Source: Phalacrocorax aristotelis
Taxonomy: Eukaryota; Chordata; Aves; Suliformes; Phalacrocoracidae
Length of the DNA: 64,000 bases
Assembly: GCF_949628215.1 (NCBI RefSeq)
Contig: NW_027441375.1
Location: 466,001-530,000, forward strand
Direction: 5' to 3'
Shown piece by piece: positions 10,560-21,026 of the stretch. The notes beneath the pieces are model-generated. The model ran no database searches. It worked only from the letters and a program-made list of their open reading frames with translations, and was not told where the DNA came from. The position numbers and the translations under genes were made by a program. Position 1 is the first letter of the stretch. The number at the start of each line of letters is the position of its first letter.

Positions 10560-11391
10560 ATAACCAGGGACAGACCTGCATTGTTCGGAAGCGAACGATG
10601 CCCGACCGGGGCTCCTCTGCGGGGCACGGAGCCCCCCGGCCCCGCCCGGAGACACACACCCGCCCCCCGCTGCCCAAACTCACCCACCAGCGCTCTCCGG
10701 CCCCCGGACACGGCCGCGCTGCTCTCTCAGGCGGCTGCCGCAGGCGAGGCTCGGGCACCGCCAGGCCTCCAGGCGTCCCGAGGGGCTGCCGGCCACCGCA
10801 GGGGATGGCTGCCGGCGGCCGGACCGCCGCGGCGCTCCCCGCCCAGCTCCGAGCAGGCTCCGCCGGCCGCGGGCTTCCCACGCCGGGCCGCAGAGGGGCC
10901 CCGGCACCGCACAGGGACGCCTCGCGACCCGGCCGCCACACGCACCGGCCCTTCGGCCGCCACACGCACCGCTCCCGCCCCCGCTCCGACGCGCCGCGCA
11001 CGCGCCACCGGAAGCCCGAGCCCCGCGGGGCGGCCCTTAAAGGGCGGCCGGAAGGAACGGCCCCCACCGGCCCCGCCACCGCGCCCAGCCGGTGAGCGCC
11101 AGCGCCCCCTGCTGGCCGGGCCGCGCTCAGCTCGCGAGGGCGCCGAGGGCCGGGCGGGGCGGGACGCGCCGGCTCGGGGCCAGCGCCTTCTCGGGGCGAG
11201 CGGGAAACCCCTGCGGGCCCCGGTCACGGCCGGGCACAGCCGCGCGCCCTCCGAGAGCTGCTGAACGGGGCTGCCGCTCGTTACACATACCGAGCCGTCT
11301 GCGACGGGAGCGGGCAGAGGAGGAAGGGGCCGGCGGCCGCGGCGCCCTGGCCCCAGGCGGGGGGGGGGGGCTGGGGCCCGGGGGGCCGCCC
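10560..11391 (-). promoter_or_regulatory. CpG island with minus-strand first exon (unit A)
   Basis: Very GC- and CpG-rich. On the minus strand a GGTGG|GTGAGTTTG donor gives an exon edge at 10684, with the likely start near 11040-11100. It has two ETS-like sites (ACCGGAAG 11007-11014, CCGGAAGG 11048-11055), a CTTAAAG stretch and a CTCF-like site. Several frames are open, as expected at this GC content, so I name no product. The island is repeated at 21027-21858 and 34890-36115. It ends at 11391, where units A and B leave homology with region C. Confidence 0.6.
11098..11117 (-). promoter_or_regulatory. CTCF-like binding site (unit A)
   Basis: The minus strand reads GGCCAGCAGGGGGCGCTGGC, an excellent match to the CTCF core CCAGCAGGGGGCGCT. 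It is the same in all three copies of the island. Confidence 0.75.
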
Positions 11392-11396
11392 CCCTC

Positions 11397-12154
11397 CTCA
11401 CAGTTCCCTCACAGTTCCCTCACAGTTCCCTCACAGTTCCCTCACAGTTCCCTCACAGTTCCCTCACAGTTCCCTCACAGTTCCCTCACAGTTCCCTCAC
11501 AGTTCCCTCACAGTTCCCTCACAGTTCCCTCACAGTTCCCTCACAGTTCCCTCACAGTTCCCTCACAGTTCCCTCACAGTTCCCTCACAGTTCCCTCACA
11601 GTTCCCTCACAGTTCCCTCACAGTTCCCTCACAGTTCCCTCACAGTTCCCTCACAGTTCCCTCACAGTTCCCTCACAGTTCCCTCACAGTTCCCTCACAG
11701 TTCCCTCACAGTTCCCTCACAGTTCCCTCACAGTTCCCTCACAGTTCCCTCACAGTTCCCTCACAGTTCCCTCACAGTTCCCTCACAGTTCCCTCACAGT
11801 TCCCTCACAGTTCCCTCACAGTTCCCTCACAGTTCCCTCACAGTTCCCTCACAGTTCCCTCACAGTTCCCTCACAGTTCCCTCACAGTTCCCTCACAGTT
11901 CCCTCACAGTTCCCTCACAGTTCCCTCACAGTTCCCTCACAGTTCCCTCACAGTTCCCTCACAGTTCCCTCACAGTTCCCTCACAGTTCCCTCACAGTTC
12001 CCTCACAGTTCCCTCACAGTTCCCTCACAGTTCCCTCACAGTTCCCTCACAGTTCCCTCACAGTTCCCTCACAGTTCCCTCACAGTTCCCTCACAGTTCC
12101 CTCACAGTTCCCTCACAGTTCCCTCACAGTTCCCTCACAGTTCCCTCACAGTTC
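11397..12154. repeat. 11-bp satellite array, about 69 copies (unit A)
   Basis: Virtually perfect tandem CTCACAGTTCC over 758 bp. The unit is the 11-bp half of the 21-bp monomer with one change (CCCAGTTCCCT to CACAGTTCCCT). A 33-bp super-period (three units) keeps a + strand frame open, which explains a 387-residue open frame that is not a real gene. Confidence 0.97.
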
Positions 12155-12330
12155 ATCCCATGGACGGAACCGGGACCTACTGTGAGGCACTGGGAAAGAA
12201 GTGGGAGGAAGCCGGGACAGACCAATATAGCCCAGTATGGACTAGACCAATATAGCCCAGTATGGACTGGAGGGAACTGCGAGGGAACCGCGAGAGAACC
12301 CCACAGAACAAACCATGGGGCACGAGAAGG
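12155..12330. repeat. Satellite-derived flank of the 11-bp array (unit A)
   Basis: Contains AGGCACTGGGAAAGAAGTGG, the landmark of the G-rich satellite arm, and a duplicated CAATATAGCCCAGTATGGACT. It looks like a remnant of the main satellite joining the 11-bp array to the GA-rich minisatellite. Confidence 0.8.
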
Positions 12331-13464
12331 CAGAGAATTAAGAATTAGGGACAGGGAGCCAGAAAAAAAAAAGAAAAAAACCAAAGGGAGACAGAGAGCA
12401 AAAGGAATCGCAATGCGTACGGAGAGAAGAGAGAAACAATTCTAGCATAGGGTCACGCGGGAGCCAGGGACAGCAAGATGGAGAAAGGACAGAAGCTACA
12501 GGCTACAGGGCAGAGAGGGAAGAATTAATGAATAGACACAGAGAGATGGGCAGAAAGACATGGAGAAAGGCTAAAGATCACACGGCCTACAGGGAAGAGA
12601 GAAGAGAGGGAGGAATTTTAAAAACAGGGGCAAGAAGCCAGAGAGAGGGAGAGAGAAGCAACAATAAAATGGGGACAAGCCACAGGGCAGCGAGGAGGGA
12701 ATCAATGAATAAGAACACGAGACCAAAGAGAACACAATGTAGAATGGAAAAAAGGAACAGCGGCCTACAGGGAAGGAGGAATTAAAGATCAGGGACTGGG
12801 AGGCAGACAGAGACACATGAAGAAACAAGTGGAAAAAAAAAAAAAACAAACAAACCAACAGCAATGGGCTACAAAGACAGAGAGGGAGGAAATGAGGAAA
12901 TAAAACATCGCAGCAAGGAGCTGGACAGAGAGAGATGAGGACAAACAAATAGCACGGGTCCACGTGACAGAGAACGTGGAATTAGAACACAGAGAGAGGG
13001 AGCCGGACAGAGAGAGAGGCCGAGAGAAACATCTAGACAGGCTACAGCGGGCAGAGGCAGGAATTAAAACCTAGGGACAGGGAGCTGGACAGAGAGAGAT
13101 GGAGGTCACAGGGAACAGCGGTGGCTGCAGGAAGAACAGGAATTCATGAATAGGGCAAGGGAGCTGGACAGAGAAGAACTCAGAAAGGCAAGAACAGTAG
13201 CAGGGTACAGAGCAGAGAAGACGAATTAAAAAGCACGGGGGGAGCGTTGAGGCAGACAGAGAGAGATTAAGAAAAAAGTCACGGGCTACGTGGCAAAGCA
13301 GGAGGAATTCAGAAACGAGGATGGGAACCAAGGGAGAGTGTGCTGGTGAAGGATAACGGGCATTAAAAGTGAGGGACGGGGAGCTGGGAAAAGCGAGGCA
13401 GAGAAAAACAGAATCACAGAGAGAATCACACAAAGCCAAAAAAGAAGAAACTGAACAACAGGAA
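12331..13464. repeat. GA-rich diverged minisatellite (unit A)
   Basis: Purine-rich for about 1.1 kb. A pattern of roughly 100 bp recurs: (GGCTACAGG)GCAGAGAGGGAGGAATTAA, then AGGGACAGGGAGCTGGACAGAGAGAGA. By eye about ten diverged units are visible. Its pyrimidine-rich complement gives leucine/serine/phenylalanine-rich open frames that I regard as spurious. Confidence 0.75.
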
Positions 13465-13468
13465 CAGG
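13465..13468. repeat. Target-site duplication CAGG (left)
   Basis: CAGG sits immediately before TGTAACC of the 5' LTR and immediately after GTAACA of the 3' LTR (19093-19096). A 4-bp duplication fits gammaretrovirus-like integration. The right-hand copy occurs after every 3' LTR end (8576, 19093, 29276). Confidence 0.7.
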
Positions 13469-14046
13469 TGTAACCAAAGCGATGAAATCAACCAACCAGA
13501 GACGGTGTTCCATTACGGGAACATGGAGCGTACCAATCAGCGCACCTGTCGATCTGCATTTTAGTGCCTAGGCGATCGTTAATGTCAGCAGAACAACAGA
13601 CAACGTGCTTCTGTCAGAAAAGGATGACAAAACGCGGTTTCGCTTAGCGGACTGAGAAAACTAGCCAAGACTGCCAAGAGTAAGAGCCGAGAAGCTAAAA
13701 GGTAATTCCGGCAGGGGGAGATCGCGACCACCGACTCACAGACCACCACCGACCCAAGTAACACCACCTACTCAGAAGAGAACAACGGAAGAGGACAACC
13801 GAGCCTGCGCAGTGATTGACATACGGAACGAGCAAGTTTGTACCCATCGCTAGACAAGACAATAATGACTATGTATGAGTATGTAAAATTTTCATCTACA
13901 AATTGTACAGGAAAGGTGCGTGAGGTACGCACGCCAGGAGGAGCGATCCCCCGTGCATCCGGCGCCGTGAATATAGAATGCCTGCTCTTTAATACTAAAT
14001 TGGTGTTGAGGAGTCGTTTCCGATTTTAACGCGTTTTTCGGTAACA
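13469..14046 (+). mobile_element. 5' LTR of provirus A (578 bp)
   Basis: Starts TGTAACC and ends GTAACA. Compared with its own 3' LTR it has a 4-bp duplication (ACCAACCAG) and an extra block of about 15 bp near 13769 (CACCTACTCAG). It also has AATATA (13970-13975) instead of AATAAA. By eye it differs from the 3' LTR at some 25-30 positions, about 5 percent. Identical features recur in the unit B 5' LTR. Confidence 0.92.
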
Positions 14047-14050
14047 GTTT

Positions 14051-14067
14051 TGGCACCCCAGGTGGGA
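14051..14067 (+). other. Candidate primer binding site (provirus A)
   Basis: TGGCACCCCAGGTGGGA starts four bases after the LTR end and begins with the expected TGG (complement of tRNA CCA). I could not assign the tRNA with confidence. The copy in unit B (24222-24238) is identical. Confidence 0.65.
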
Positions 14068-14467
14068 ACCTGCTTTTGAATCTCGACGGATCCGTGGGAT
14101 CGTGGGACCTGCAGCCGGCCCCGAGGAATTCTCCGGGAGAGCTTCCGATCCCCGGGCCAGAGAATTCTGAGCAAGATCCCCTGGATTGAGGTAAACAAGG
14201 CATTCTTTGAAGAAGAAACTTAGGTAGAATAACACGTGGGGTTAGTTTCCCACATAGGATAGGATAGCGGGTTTGAGTCCCACAGGCCTGCCCGTAAGGC
14301 GCGGCGAAAGCCACGCAGGGTCGGGGCCAAGAGGTGCCGCGGTTGGTAAGTCTCTGCTAGGCGAAAGCCTGTGGAGCGGGACCCGAGGGTAGGGGAGTCT
14401 TCAACAGGGGGTTGAAGTCTCCAGGGATATCTAGCAGGGGGCTACAGATCCCAGTGGCAGATTTCCA

Positions 14468-15398
14468 GTGAGACCTCTAACGGGGGTTGGAGTCCCTCTG
14501 ACTAGTATTTGTGATAGTGCACTATCACAACTACTAGTCGACTGGGAGACGGGAGCATTACTGAGTAGGAAACCTATCCCACAGAGAACACCTTTGCGAT
14601 GTATTTTGAAGCACTGCAAAGACGTCGGGGGCGGTGACCCACTAACTCGGAAACCATTAATTGAATATTGCAATCATTGGTGGCCAACGTATCAATTGGA
14701 AGGTGGGCACAAATGGCCAGAACATGAGACATTGCAATATCGTACCATCTTGCAATTAATGTTGTTTTGTAAAAAGGGAAGGCAAATGGGAAGAAGTGGC
14801 ATATGTTGATTTGTTCTTTACACCGTGGAATCATCCCGAGCAGCAGAAACAGCGTGAGGTATGTCCACAAGATTCTACGGCAATGTTTCTGAAAAGAGGA
14901 AAACGTGGTGAGAACTTGAAAGAGTGTTGCTCTACTTGTGATACTGGATACTTCGCTTGATGAAACTGACAAGAAAATAGTATGGAATACAGCCAGAAGG
15001 CAGGTGCAGGGAGCACATGCTAACGGGAATTTACAGAGAACAATGAATAAGAATTTTCCATCTACAAATCCCGAGTGGGACCCTAATCAGCCAGGACCCA
15101 GGGGAATGTTGACTAGATGTCAGAGAGAGATTTTATTTGGAGTAAGACAAGCAATGCCAAAAGCAATAAATTGGTCAAAATTTATGAAGTGAGACAAGAA
15201 TTAAGTGAGTCCCCTTCAGCCTTTATGGAAAGACTGAAGGTGACCACCAGAAAATATACTCATTTGAACCCAGAAAAACCAGAAAAAGCAATTCAGCTGG
15301 TCTCTATATTCATAAGACAATCAGCCCCAGATGGGGGCGGGGGGAGAGAAAACAACCTTCAGAAACTAGAACAACCTGAATCCAGAGATCTGGGTTAA
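14468..15398 (+). pseudogene. gag: gag remnant (matrix to capsid), provirus A
   Basis: Gag-like matrix sequence includes GGGDPLTRKPLIEYC and LQYRTILQLMLF, a pattern seen in gammaretrovirus-type matrix. After about 14775 the similarity moves to another frame. A capsid part follows in two overlapping frames (14938-15192 and 15117-15398) with a major-homology-like SPSAFMERLK and IRQSAPD. Stops and at least two frame changes break the gene, and no nucleocapsid zinc knuckle was seen. It would have made the virion structural polyprotein. It cannot now be translated as one protein. Confidence 0.8.
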
Positions 15399-15424
15399 AT
15401 GCTTGAAGTAGCTCGGCATGAAGG

Positions 15425-15865
15425 AGACCAGGGGAATCAACCCTAGCTGAACACCTGGTTACACTGAAGCTACGGAATGAAGAAATAGAATTTTTGGTAG
15501 ATACGGGAGCCACTTATTTGGTATTGAATACACGTGAAGAGAAATTTGATCATAAATCAGTAGATGTTGCTAGCGCAACAGGGCAAAGAAAAATTAGCCC
15601 CTCTCAGAGCCATTAAAGTTTAAATTGGAGAAGCAATGGGCAACTCACCAGTTTCTGCATATGCCTGAATGTCCACTGCCTCTGTTATGACGAGATCTAT
15701 TAGGTCAATTAGATGCTCAAGTAACTTTTAAAGATGGAGAGATTAAATCACTAATACCAGAATCAAAAGCCACAGAGGCGAGAGCGTTTATGTTACAGGA
15801 TTCCTCCAGGGAGGAACAGGTTCCCGAGGAAGTGGAAAACGTAGTAATTCCTTTGGTTTGAGCGA
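15425..15865 (+). pseudogene. pro: Protease remnant, provirus A
   Basis: The aspartic protease active-site motif DTGA is intact (15500-15511) within FLVDTGATYLVL. In-frame stops follow downstream, before the segment that leads into reverse transcriptase. The family normally acts as a homodimer cleaving Gag-Pol, but the breaks here rule out function. Confidence 0.75.
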
Positions 15866-16740
15866 GCGGAGCTCCGGAGCGATCTAAGTGGGCAGAGCCG
15901 GTAAAAGTAACCTTAAAGCCTGGAGCCAAGCCCGTAAGACAAAAACAATACCCTATTAAGCGAGAGGCTCGAAAAGGATTACAGAAGTTAATTATAAAAT
16001 TTTTCAGAATATGAGCTTTTAGTGGAATGTGAATCAGAATATAGTACTCCTGTGTCGCCAGTAAAGAAATCTAGAGGCAAAGAGTATTAGCTAGTTCACG
16101 ATTTAAGGGCTATAAATCAGGTGGTCCAAGATATACATCCGGTAGTAGCTAATCCATACACTTTACTGACCTCTTTTAAAGGAGGAGCATAAATGGTTTA
16201 CTGTACTAGATTTGAAGGACGCCTTCTTTTGCATACCTCCAGGCATAAAAAGTCAAAGCCTATTTGCTTTGGAATGGGAAAGCCCCACCACAGAATGAAA
16301 GACACAGCTACCATGGACCGTACTTCCACAAGGATTTAAAAATAGTCCTACGATACTTGAGACTCAGCTGGCAAAAAAAAATTAGAGATATAGAAAAAAC
16401 AGAACCCAGGGAGAGGCATCTTGTTACAGAATGCGGATGACATTCTGATAGCGGCACAAAGTAAAGAAAAATGTTTTGAAATTTTTAAATTTTCTGGGCC
16501 AAGGAAGATGCGGAGTTTCCAGAAACAAAACCCAAATAGGAAAAGAAGCAGCCATTTATTTAGGATTTGAAATATCTCAAAGACAAAGACAATTAGAAAG
16601 TGAAAAGAAAGAAACTATTTGTCAAATTCCCGAACCTAGCAGCCCGAAGGAACTGAGAGCTTTTCTGAAAACAATGAAATAGCATCAGCTCTGGATTCTG
16701 AACTATAGACTGTATGTAAAACCATTATTTGAGGCATTGA
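15866..16740 (+). pseudogene. pol: Reverse transcriptase remnant, provirus A
   Basis: Fragments of fingers and palm in changing frames: LVHDLRAINQVVQDIHP, then a VLDLKDAFF block, then a catalytic-box remnant reading LLQNADDILIA (ADD codons 16433-16441). The first two residues of the usual Y-x-D-D box are changed. Several stops (for example before LVHDL) and frameshifts are shared with unit B. Inactive. Confidence 0.8.
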
Positions 16741-17322
16741 AAGACTCAAAAGGATAAATATTTAACCTGGACGCCCGGATGCCAAACGGCATTCAAAGAA
16801 CTGAAAAGAGCCTCGATGATGGCCCCTGCATTAGGCCTACCTGATTTCGCTAAACCTTTTCAGTTGTTTGTCCACGAAAGACAACATTTAGCCCTTGGAG
16901 TGCTGACACAGCGACTGGGAACCTGGAAGAGACCTGTGGGCTACTTCTCCAAACAACCTGACCACGCGAGTAAAAGATGGCCTAGGTGTTTACGGGCAGT
17001 AGCAACAACAGCGCTGCCGATCCGGGAAGCCCCAAAGTTAACAATGGGACAGAAGATGACAGTATATGTCCCGCACATAGCGGTGACTGTTTTAGAACAA
17101 AAGGGGGGTCGTTGGCTATCCCTTAGCAGAATGTTGAAATATCAAGTTGTTCTGTTAGAACAAGACGATGTGGAATCGAAGACTACTGCTATACTGAATC
17201 CTGCTATGTTTTTAACAACAGAAAACCTTACGGACAATTTAGAACACGATCGCTTGCTAACTATTGAACAAGTCTATTCCAGCAGACCAGACCTGAGACA
17301 CAAACCTCTGGGAAAATCCTGA
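16741..17322 (+). pseudogene. pol: RT connection region remnant, provirus A
   Basis: One open frame of 168 residues (from 16816) with LPDFAKPFQLFVHERQ and LGTWKRPVGYFSKQ, typical of the connection between polymerase and RNase H in class I retroviruses. It ends at a stop just before the RNase H segment. It is the longest surviving piece of pol. Confidence 0.8.
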
Positions 17323-17329
17323 TCTGGAG

Positions 17330-17878
17330 TTGTTTACAGATGGAAGAAGCTCTGGGCGAGAAGAGAAGCGAATGGCCGGATATGCTGTCGTTATCGCCGC
17401 CGAGGGAACGGAGTCAGGGGTGCTGCCTGCAAACACCTCAGCACAGAAAGCAGTATTGGTAGCATTGAAGCGAGCTCTGCGAATGGCAGCAGGACAAAGG
17501 ATAAATATCTAGACTGATTCCAAACGTGCATTTGGTGTGATCCACGATCATGGAGCTATTGGGAAGGAGAAAGGACTGCCATCAGCCCAAGAATCATCAA
17601 TACAGCATAAAGAAGAAATTCTCCAACTTCCGGAAGACGTGCAGAAACCAAAAGAAGTGGCGGTAAAGCGTTGCAAAGCTCATCAATTTGGCCAGACGGC
17701 TGTAAACATAAGCAAACGACTGACCGATAAAGCTGCAAAGAGGACTGCAGAGCAAGGTATCCTTGCACTAGTACCAGTAAAACAGATCAGAATTCCAAAG
17801 TTGAAACCGAGATATAATAAATTGGATGAGCAATTAGCAGAACAATTGGAAGCATCACAAAACACAGAGAGATGGTAG
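17330..17878 (+). pseudogene. pol: RNase H remnant, provirus A
   Basis: Begins with FTDGRSSG, carrying the first catalytic aspartate (codon 17339-17341). A stop interrupts just before TDSKRAFGVIHDHGA, which holds the later aspartate motif. The rest stays open to 17878. The fold is recognisable but split by one stop. Confidence 0.75.
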
Positions 17879-17983
17879 GTAACACCAGAAAAACAAGTAA
17901 TAACAACAACCACCCCACAAGTTATGACAGAACTTGCAAAAGAAAACCATGAGCAAACACATTAGGCTGTAGGCGCTACGGTT

Positions 17984-18455
17984 TTGAGTTTAAAAACATC
18001 TGTAGCGTGTGTAGGCACGACAAGAATAGTTAAACCCATAGTAGCTAAGTGTCCAATCTGTCCTAGAAATAATCCCCTGAACCAAAGGAAACAACCTTTA
18101 GGAGTAACAAAACAAAAAATTCTCCCGGAAATTATTAGCAAATTAAGTTCTCTGAGTTACCCAGACAAAATAGATATAGCAGTATTTGTCAGTGCTGATT
18201 GACAAATTTTCTAGATGGCCAGCAGCTTTCTCGTGCTGCACCGACAAAGCTAGAGTAGTAGTTAAGACGTTGCTGAAGGAAATAATACCAAGATTTAGAG
18301 TGCCAACGGGAATGTCCTCTGATAGAGCACCACATTTTTTTGCAGAGGTACTTCAACAAATTAATAAAATTTTGGGTAGAAAATGGGACCTGCATACACC
18401 CTGGAGACCACAATCAAGTGAAAAATTTCAGAACATGAAGCAAACACTAAACTGA
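17984..18455 (+). pseudogene. pol: Integrase remnant, provirus A
   Basis: A zinc-binding-like CPICPRNN segment is followed in another frame by the core: LIDKFSRWP, then SDRAPHFF (second acidic residue), then a degraded third block (SSEKFQNM). The frame ends at 18455, only about 75 bp before the 3' LTR. The C-terminal integrase domain and the whole of env are therefore missing. Confidence 0.78.
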
Positions 18456-18521
18456 CATAGTGGAATATTATTGATCTAGGATGGAAGTATTGAGAAAATT
18501 ATTATTTCAGAACTTCCAAAC

Positions 18522-18529
18522 AGGGGAAA
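18522..18529 (+). other. Polypurine tract (provirus A)
   Basis: AGGGGAAA abuts the 3' LTR start (TGTAACC), the expected place for plus-strand priming. The unit B copy is at 28705-28712. Confidence 0.75.
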
Positions 18530-19092
18530 TGTAACCAAAGTGATGAAATCAACCAGAGACGGTGTTCCATTACGGGAACATGGAGCGTACCAATCAGCGT
18601 ATCTGTCGATCTGCATTTTAGTCCGTAGGCGATCATTAATGCGAACAGAACAACAGACAACGTGCTTCTGTCAGAAAAGGATGAAAAAACGCTGTTTCGC
18701 TTAGCGGACTGAGAAAACTAGCCAAGACTGCCAAGAGTAAGAGCCGAGAAGCTAAAAGGTAATTCCGGCAGGGGGAGATCGCGACCACCGACTCACAGAC
18801 CACCACCGACCCAAGTAACAGAAGAGAACAACGGAAGAGGACAACCGAGCCTGCGCAGCGATTTACATACGGAACGAGCAAGTTTGTACCAATCAGCAGA
18901 CAGGACAATAATGAATATGTATGAATACGTAAAACATTGATCTACAAATTGTACGGGAAAGGTGCGTGAGGTACGCACGCCAGGAGGAGCGATCCCCCGT
19001 GCATCCGGCGCCGCGAATAAAGAATGCCTGCTCTTTAATACTAAATTGGTGTTGAGGAGTCGTTTCCGATTTTAACGCGTTTTTCGGTAACA
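18530..19092 (+). mobile_element. 3' LTR of provirus A (563 bp)
   Basis: TGTAACC...GTAACA with AATAAA at 19016-19021. It carries its own derived changes (for example ATGAATACG, ACATTGATC) that are shared with the unit B 3' LTR but not with the truncated LTR at 8321. Confidence 0.92.
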
Positions 19093-19370
19093 CAGGAAGT
19101 CAGATCAAGAGAGCCAGAGAACAACAAAACACCGACAGGCTACAGGACAGAGCAGGAGGAATAAAAAAAAAAAAAAAAACGGAGCCAGAGCCAGGCAGAG
19201 AGAGGCGGAGAAAGAAAAAGGAGCCACAGGCTACAGGACAGAGAGAGGGAGGACTGAAAAGACGGGGAGGCAGGGAGCCACTCAGAGCGAGATGGAGAAA
19301 GAAGGTGCGGGGGGGGGGGGCGCAAAAAAAAAAGTAAATTTTGCAGCAGGTAAGGAAAGAGAGGGGGCCG
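19093..19370. repeat. GA-rich minisatellite downstream of LTR (unit B)
   Basis: Copy of 8576-8820. The G-run is 12 long here (about 19309-19320), against 8 in unit A and 18 in region C. Confidence 0.8.
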
Positions 19371-19478
19371 GGGGAGAGACAGGGAGGGCCCAGGACGCAC
19401 AAGAGAGGCAACGGGGCCCCAGTGGCCCAGGACTCACCGCGACTCTCGCTCTCAGCGCTGCTGGCACAATTTAGCCGT

Positions 19479-19623
19479 TCAGATGCTTCTTTCCCCTCCT
19501 CTCCTCCCTGCCTCTTCTGCAGCTCCAGACTCTAGGCCGTCCTCCACCTGAAGAGAATACGTGGGTGTCTTACAGCTCTTACCAGATGAGGCTTCCTAGG
19601 CACGTAGCCTAGCTCGCTCGTGC
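19479..19623 (-). pseudogene. Truncated 3'-end fragment of a minus-strand gene (unit B)
   Basis: Same truncation as in unit A: candidate stop complement at 19479-19481, and the upstream exon cut at 19623 by the 599-bp insertion. Confidence 0.5.
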
Positions 19624-20222
19624 ACTACACGCCCGTACCCAACTCCGGGTTACGCGTACAGACCCTACGGTGCACGTTGGTGGCCTGGCCCGCTGCGGGC
19701 TATGAAGGGGGATCCTTCCTCCCCCACCTGCATGGACAGGCTCTCTCTTGCCTGCGGCAGGAAGGCAGCTGGCAGCCAGAGCACCTTCAGTTTCTTCTTC
19801 TTTACCTTTCGTTGGCGTCTCCAGCTTCAGCTGAGGCAGCTCCTGTCCGCAGCCGGGAAGGGCTTTGTCTATCCCTTTTCGGCCCTGCGCTGCGAGGACG
19901 GCGAGGACGGGCAGAGAGAAGCCACGCGAGCCTGAGACGGCCACAGGCAACGGCATCCCCGGGGGAAGGACAGACAACCACGTCCTCAGCACGGTCTCTG
20001 GGAGAGGGAAAGAAGAAACAGTGACCGTCATTACCGTCGATCGACCCTGGCCAAAGCCTCTCCTTCCGCAGGGGCTTCTGGACACACCGCTCCCTCCCCA
20101 CGCTACTGCTAAGGGCCCCTGCGCCGAGGGGGAATCCAGTGCGCTTGAGGGCCGGCTCGCTGCCTTCACGACAGGGCCTGGGGGCGGCCTAAGGCTATGC
20201 AGCACGCTTATGGGGAGGTGCC
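19624..20222. other. 599-bp insertion relative to region C (unit B)
   Basis: Copy of 9102-9700, same breakpoints and length. It includes the candidate minus-strand exon 19806-19997 with both splice signals kept. Confidence 0.75.
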
Positions 20223-20383
20223 GGAGCTGGGGGCAGGCGCACGGGGCAAGGGGGGCCCGGGGAGGCTGAGCGGGACCTCCGGTGGGCCGGGGACGCGGCC
20301 ATCATCTGCGCCCTGGGCACGGGGAAAAGGTCATCATCCTCCTCCTTTCCCTCTTCCCTTCTGTCAGCTCCCGGGGAACTCAC

Positions 20384-20606
20384 CGCTTCTCGGGAAGCGG
20401 CCGCACCCGCAAGCCCCCAGTAATCAACACGAATCCAACCCCAAAAATACACCTCGCGTACCGTACGCGCCACGGCCGTCCGGCACCCGAGCGCCGGAAG
20501 ACCGCGCCTCCCGCCATGCCCGGCGAACCACGTGACAGGGCCGGCAGCCACTGCGCCAGGAATACAGCTCCCGGCATGCTCTGCGGCACAACCCGGCCGC
20601 CCGGCG
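20384..20606 (-). promoter_or_regulatory. TATA-less promoter and candidate first exon (unit B)
   Basis: Copy of 9862-10139 with the donor edge at 20384 and an E-box at 20529-20534. Only one ZNF143-like element remains (20561-20585), because the 50-60-bp local duplication of unit A is absent. Confidence 0.5.
20561..20585 (+). promoter_or_regulatory. ZNF143/THAP11-like element (unit B)
   Basis: AATACAGCTCCCGGCATGC followed by TCTGCGG. It may be the fusion product of the two unit A elements, since its 3' end (CTGCGGC) matches element 2 and its 5' end matches element 1. Confidence 0.6.
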
Positions 20607-21026
20607 GCCGGTTTGATGCGGAGCCACCCAGCATCCCTGCGAGCACAGCTGCAGGCGCAACAGCAGTTACGCAGCCACAACTAGGCACTAAACAAAGGCT
20701 TTCCAACACTGGAGGTCTAGAACAGGTAGACATTAGCACAGAAGCACAAGGGGCTCCGTCACCCTGCACAAATCTCCCCGTGCCTACACACGCACACGTT
20801 CAGAAGTTAGTTATCAGAAAACGCCCGACTCAGCCATTTGCCACAGTCACGAGACTCACGACATGATAACACGACATGACACACGAGGTGGGCTCAGAGT
20901 TTTAAGGCAAGAAATACCTCCCACGCCCCCCACCCGAGATCTTTCAGGGTCCACACCTGCCATCGCCCCGCACCAAACCTACCCGGCCAAAGGCTTTCAG
21001 GTGGCCCGAAACACTGTACACAGAAA

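Larger units (their letters stand above)
8576..19092. repeat. Tandem amplified unit A (about 10.5 kb)
   Basis: This unit runs from the end of one LTR to the end of the next and repeats as unit B. Order: GA-rich minisatellite, gene 3'-end fragment, 599-bp insertion, promoter, CpG island, 11-bp array, satellite-derived flank, GA-rich minisatellite, 5' LTR, broken gag-pro-pol, 3' LTR. Relative to B it has about 27 more 11-bp repeats and an extra 50-60 bp in the promoter, and it lacks a short insertion in the pro region. Shared stops, frameshifts and LTR differences show the duplication came after insertion and decay of the provirus. Confidence 0.95.

Noticed and set aside
11092..12255. A 387-codon open frame with an SQFPHSSLTVP repeat
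   Set aside because: Three 11-bp units make 33 bp, so the frame stays open by arithmetic. The unit B array simply gives a shorter version.
18456..18529. A possible env remnant before the 3' LTR
   Set aside because: Only about 75 bp separate the integrase frame from the LTR, and nothing resembles envelope.
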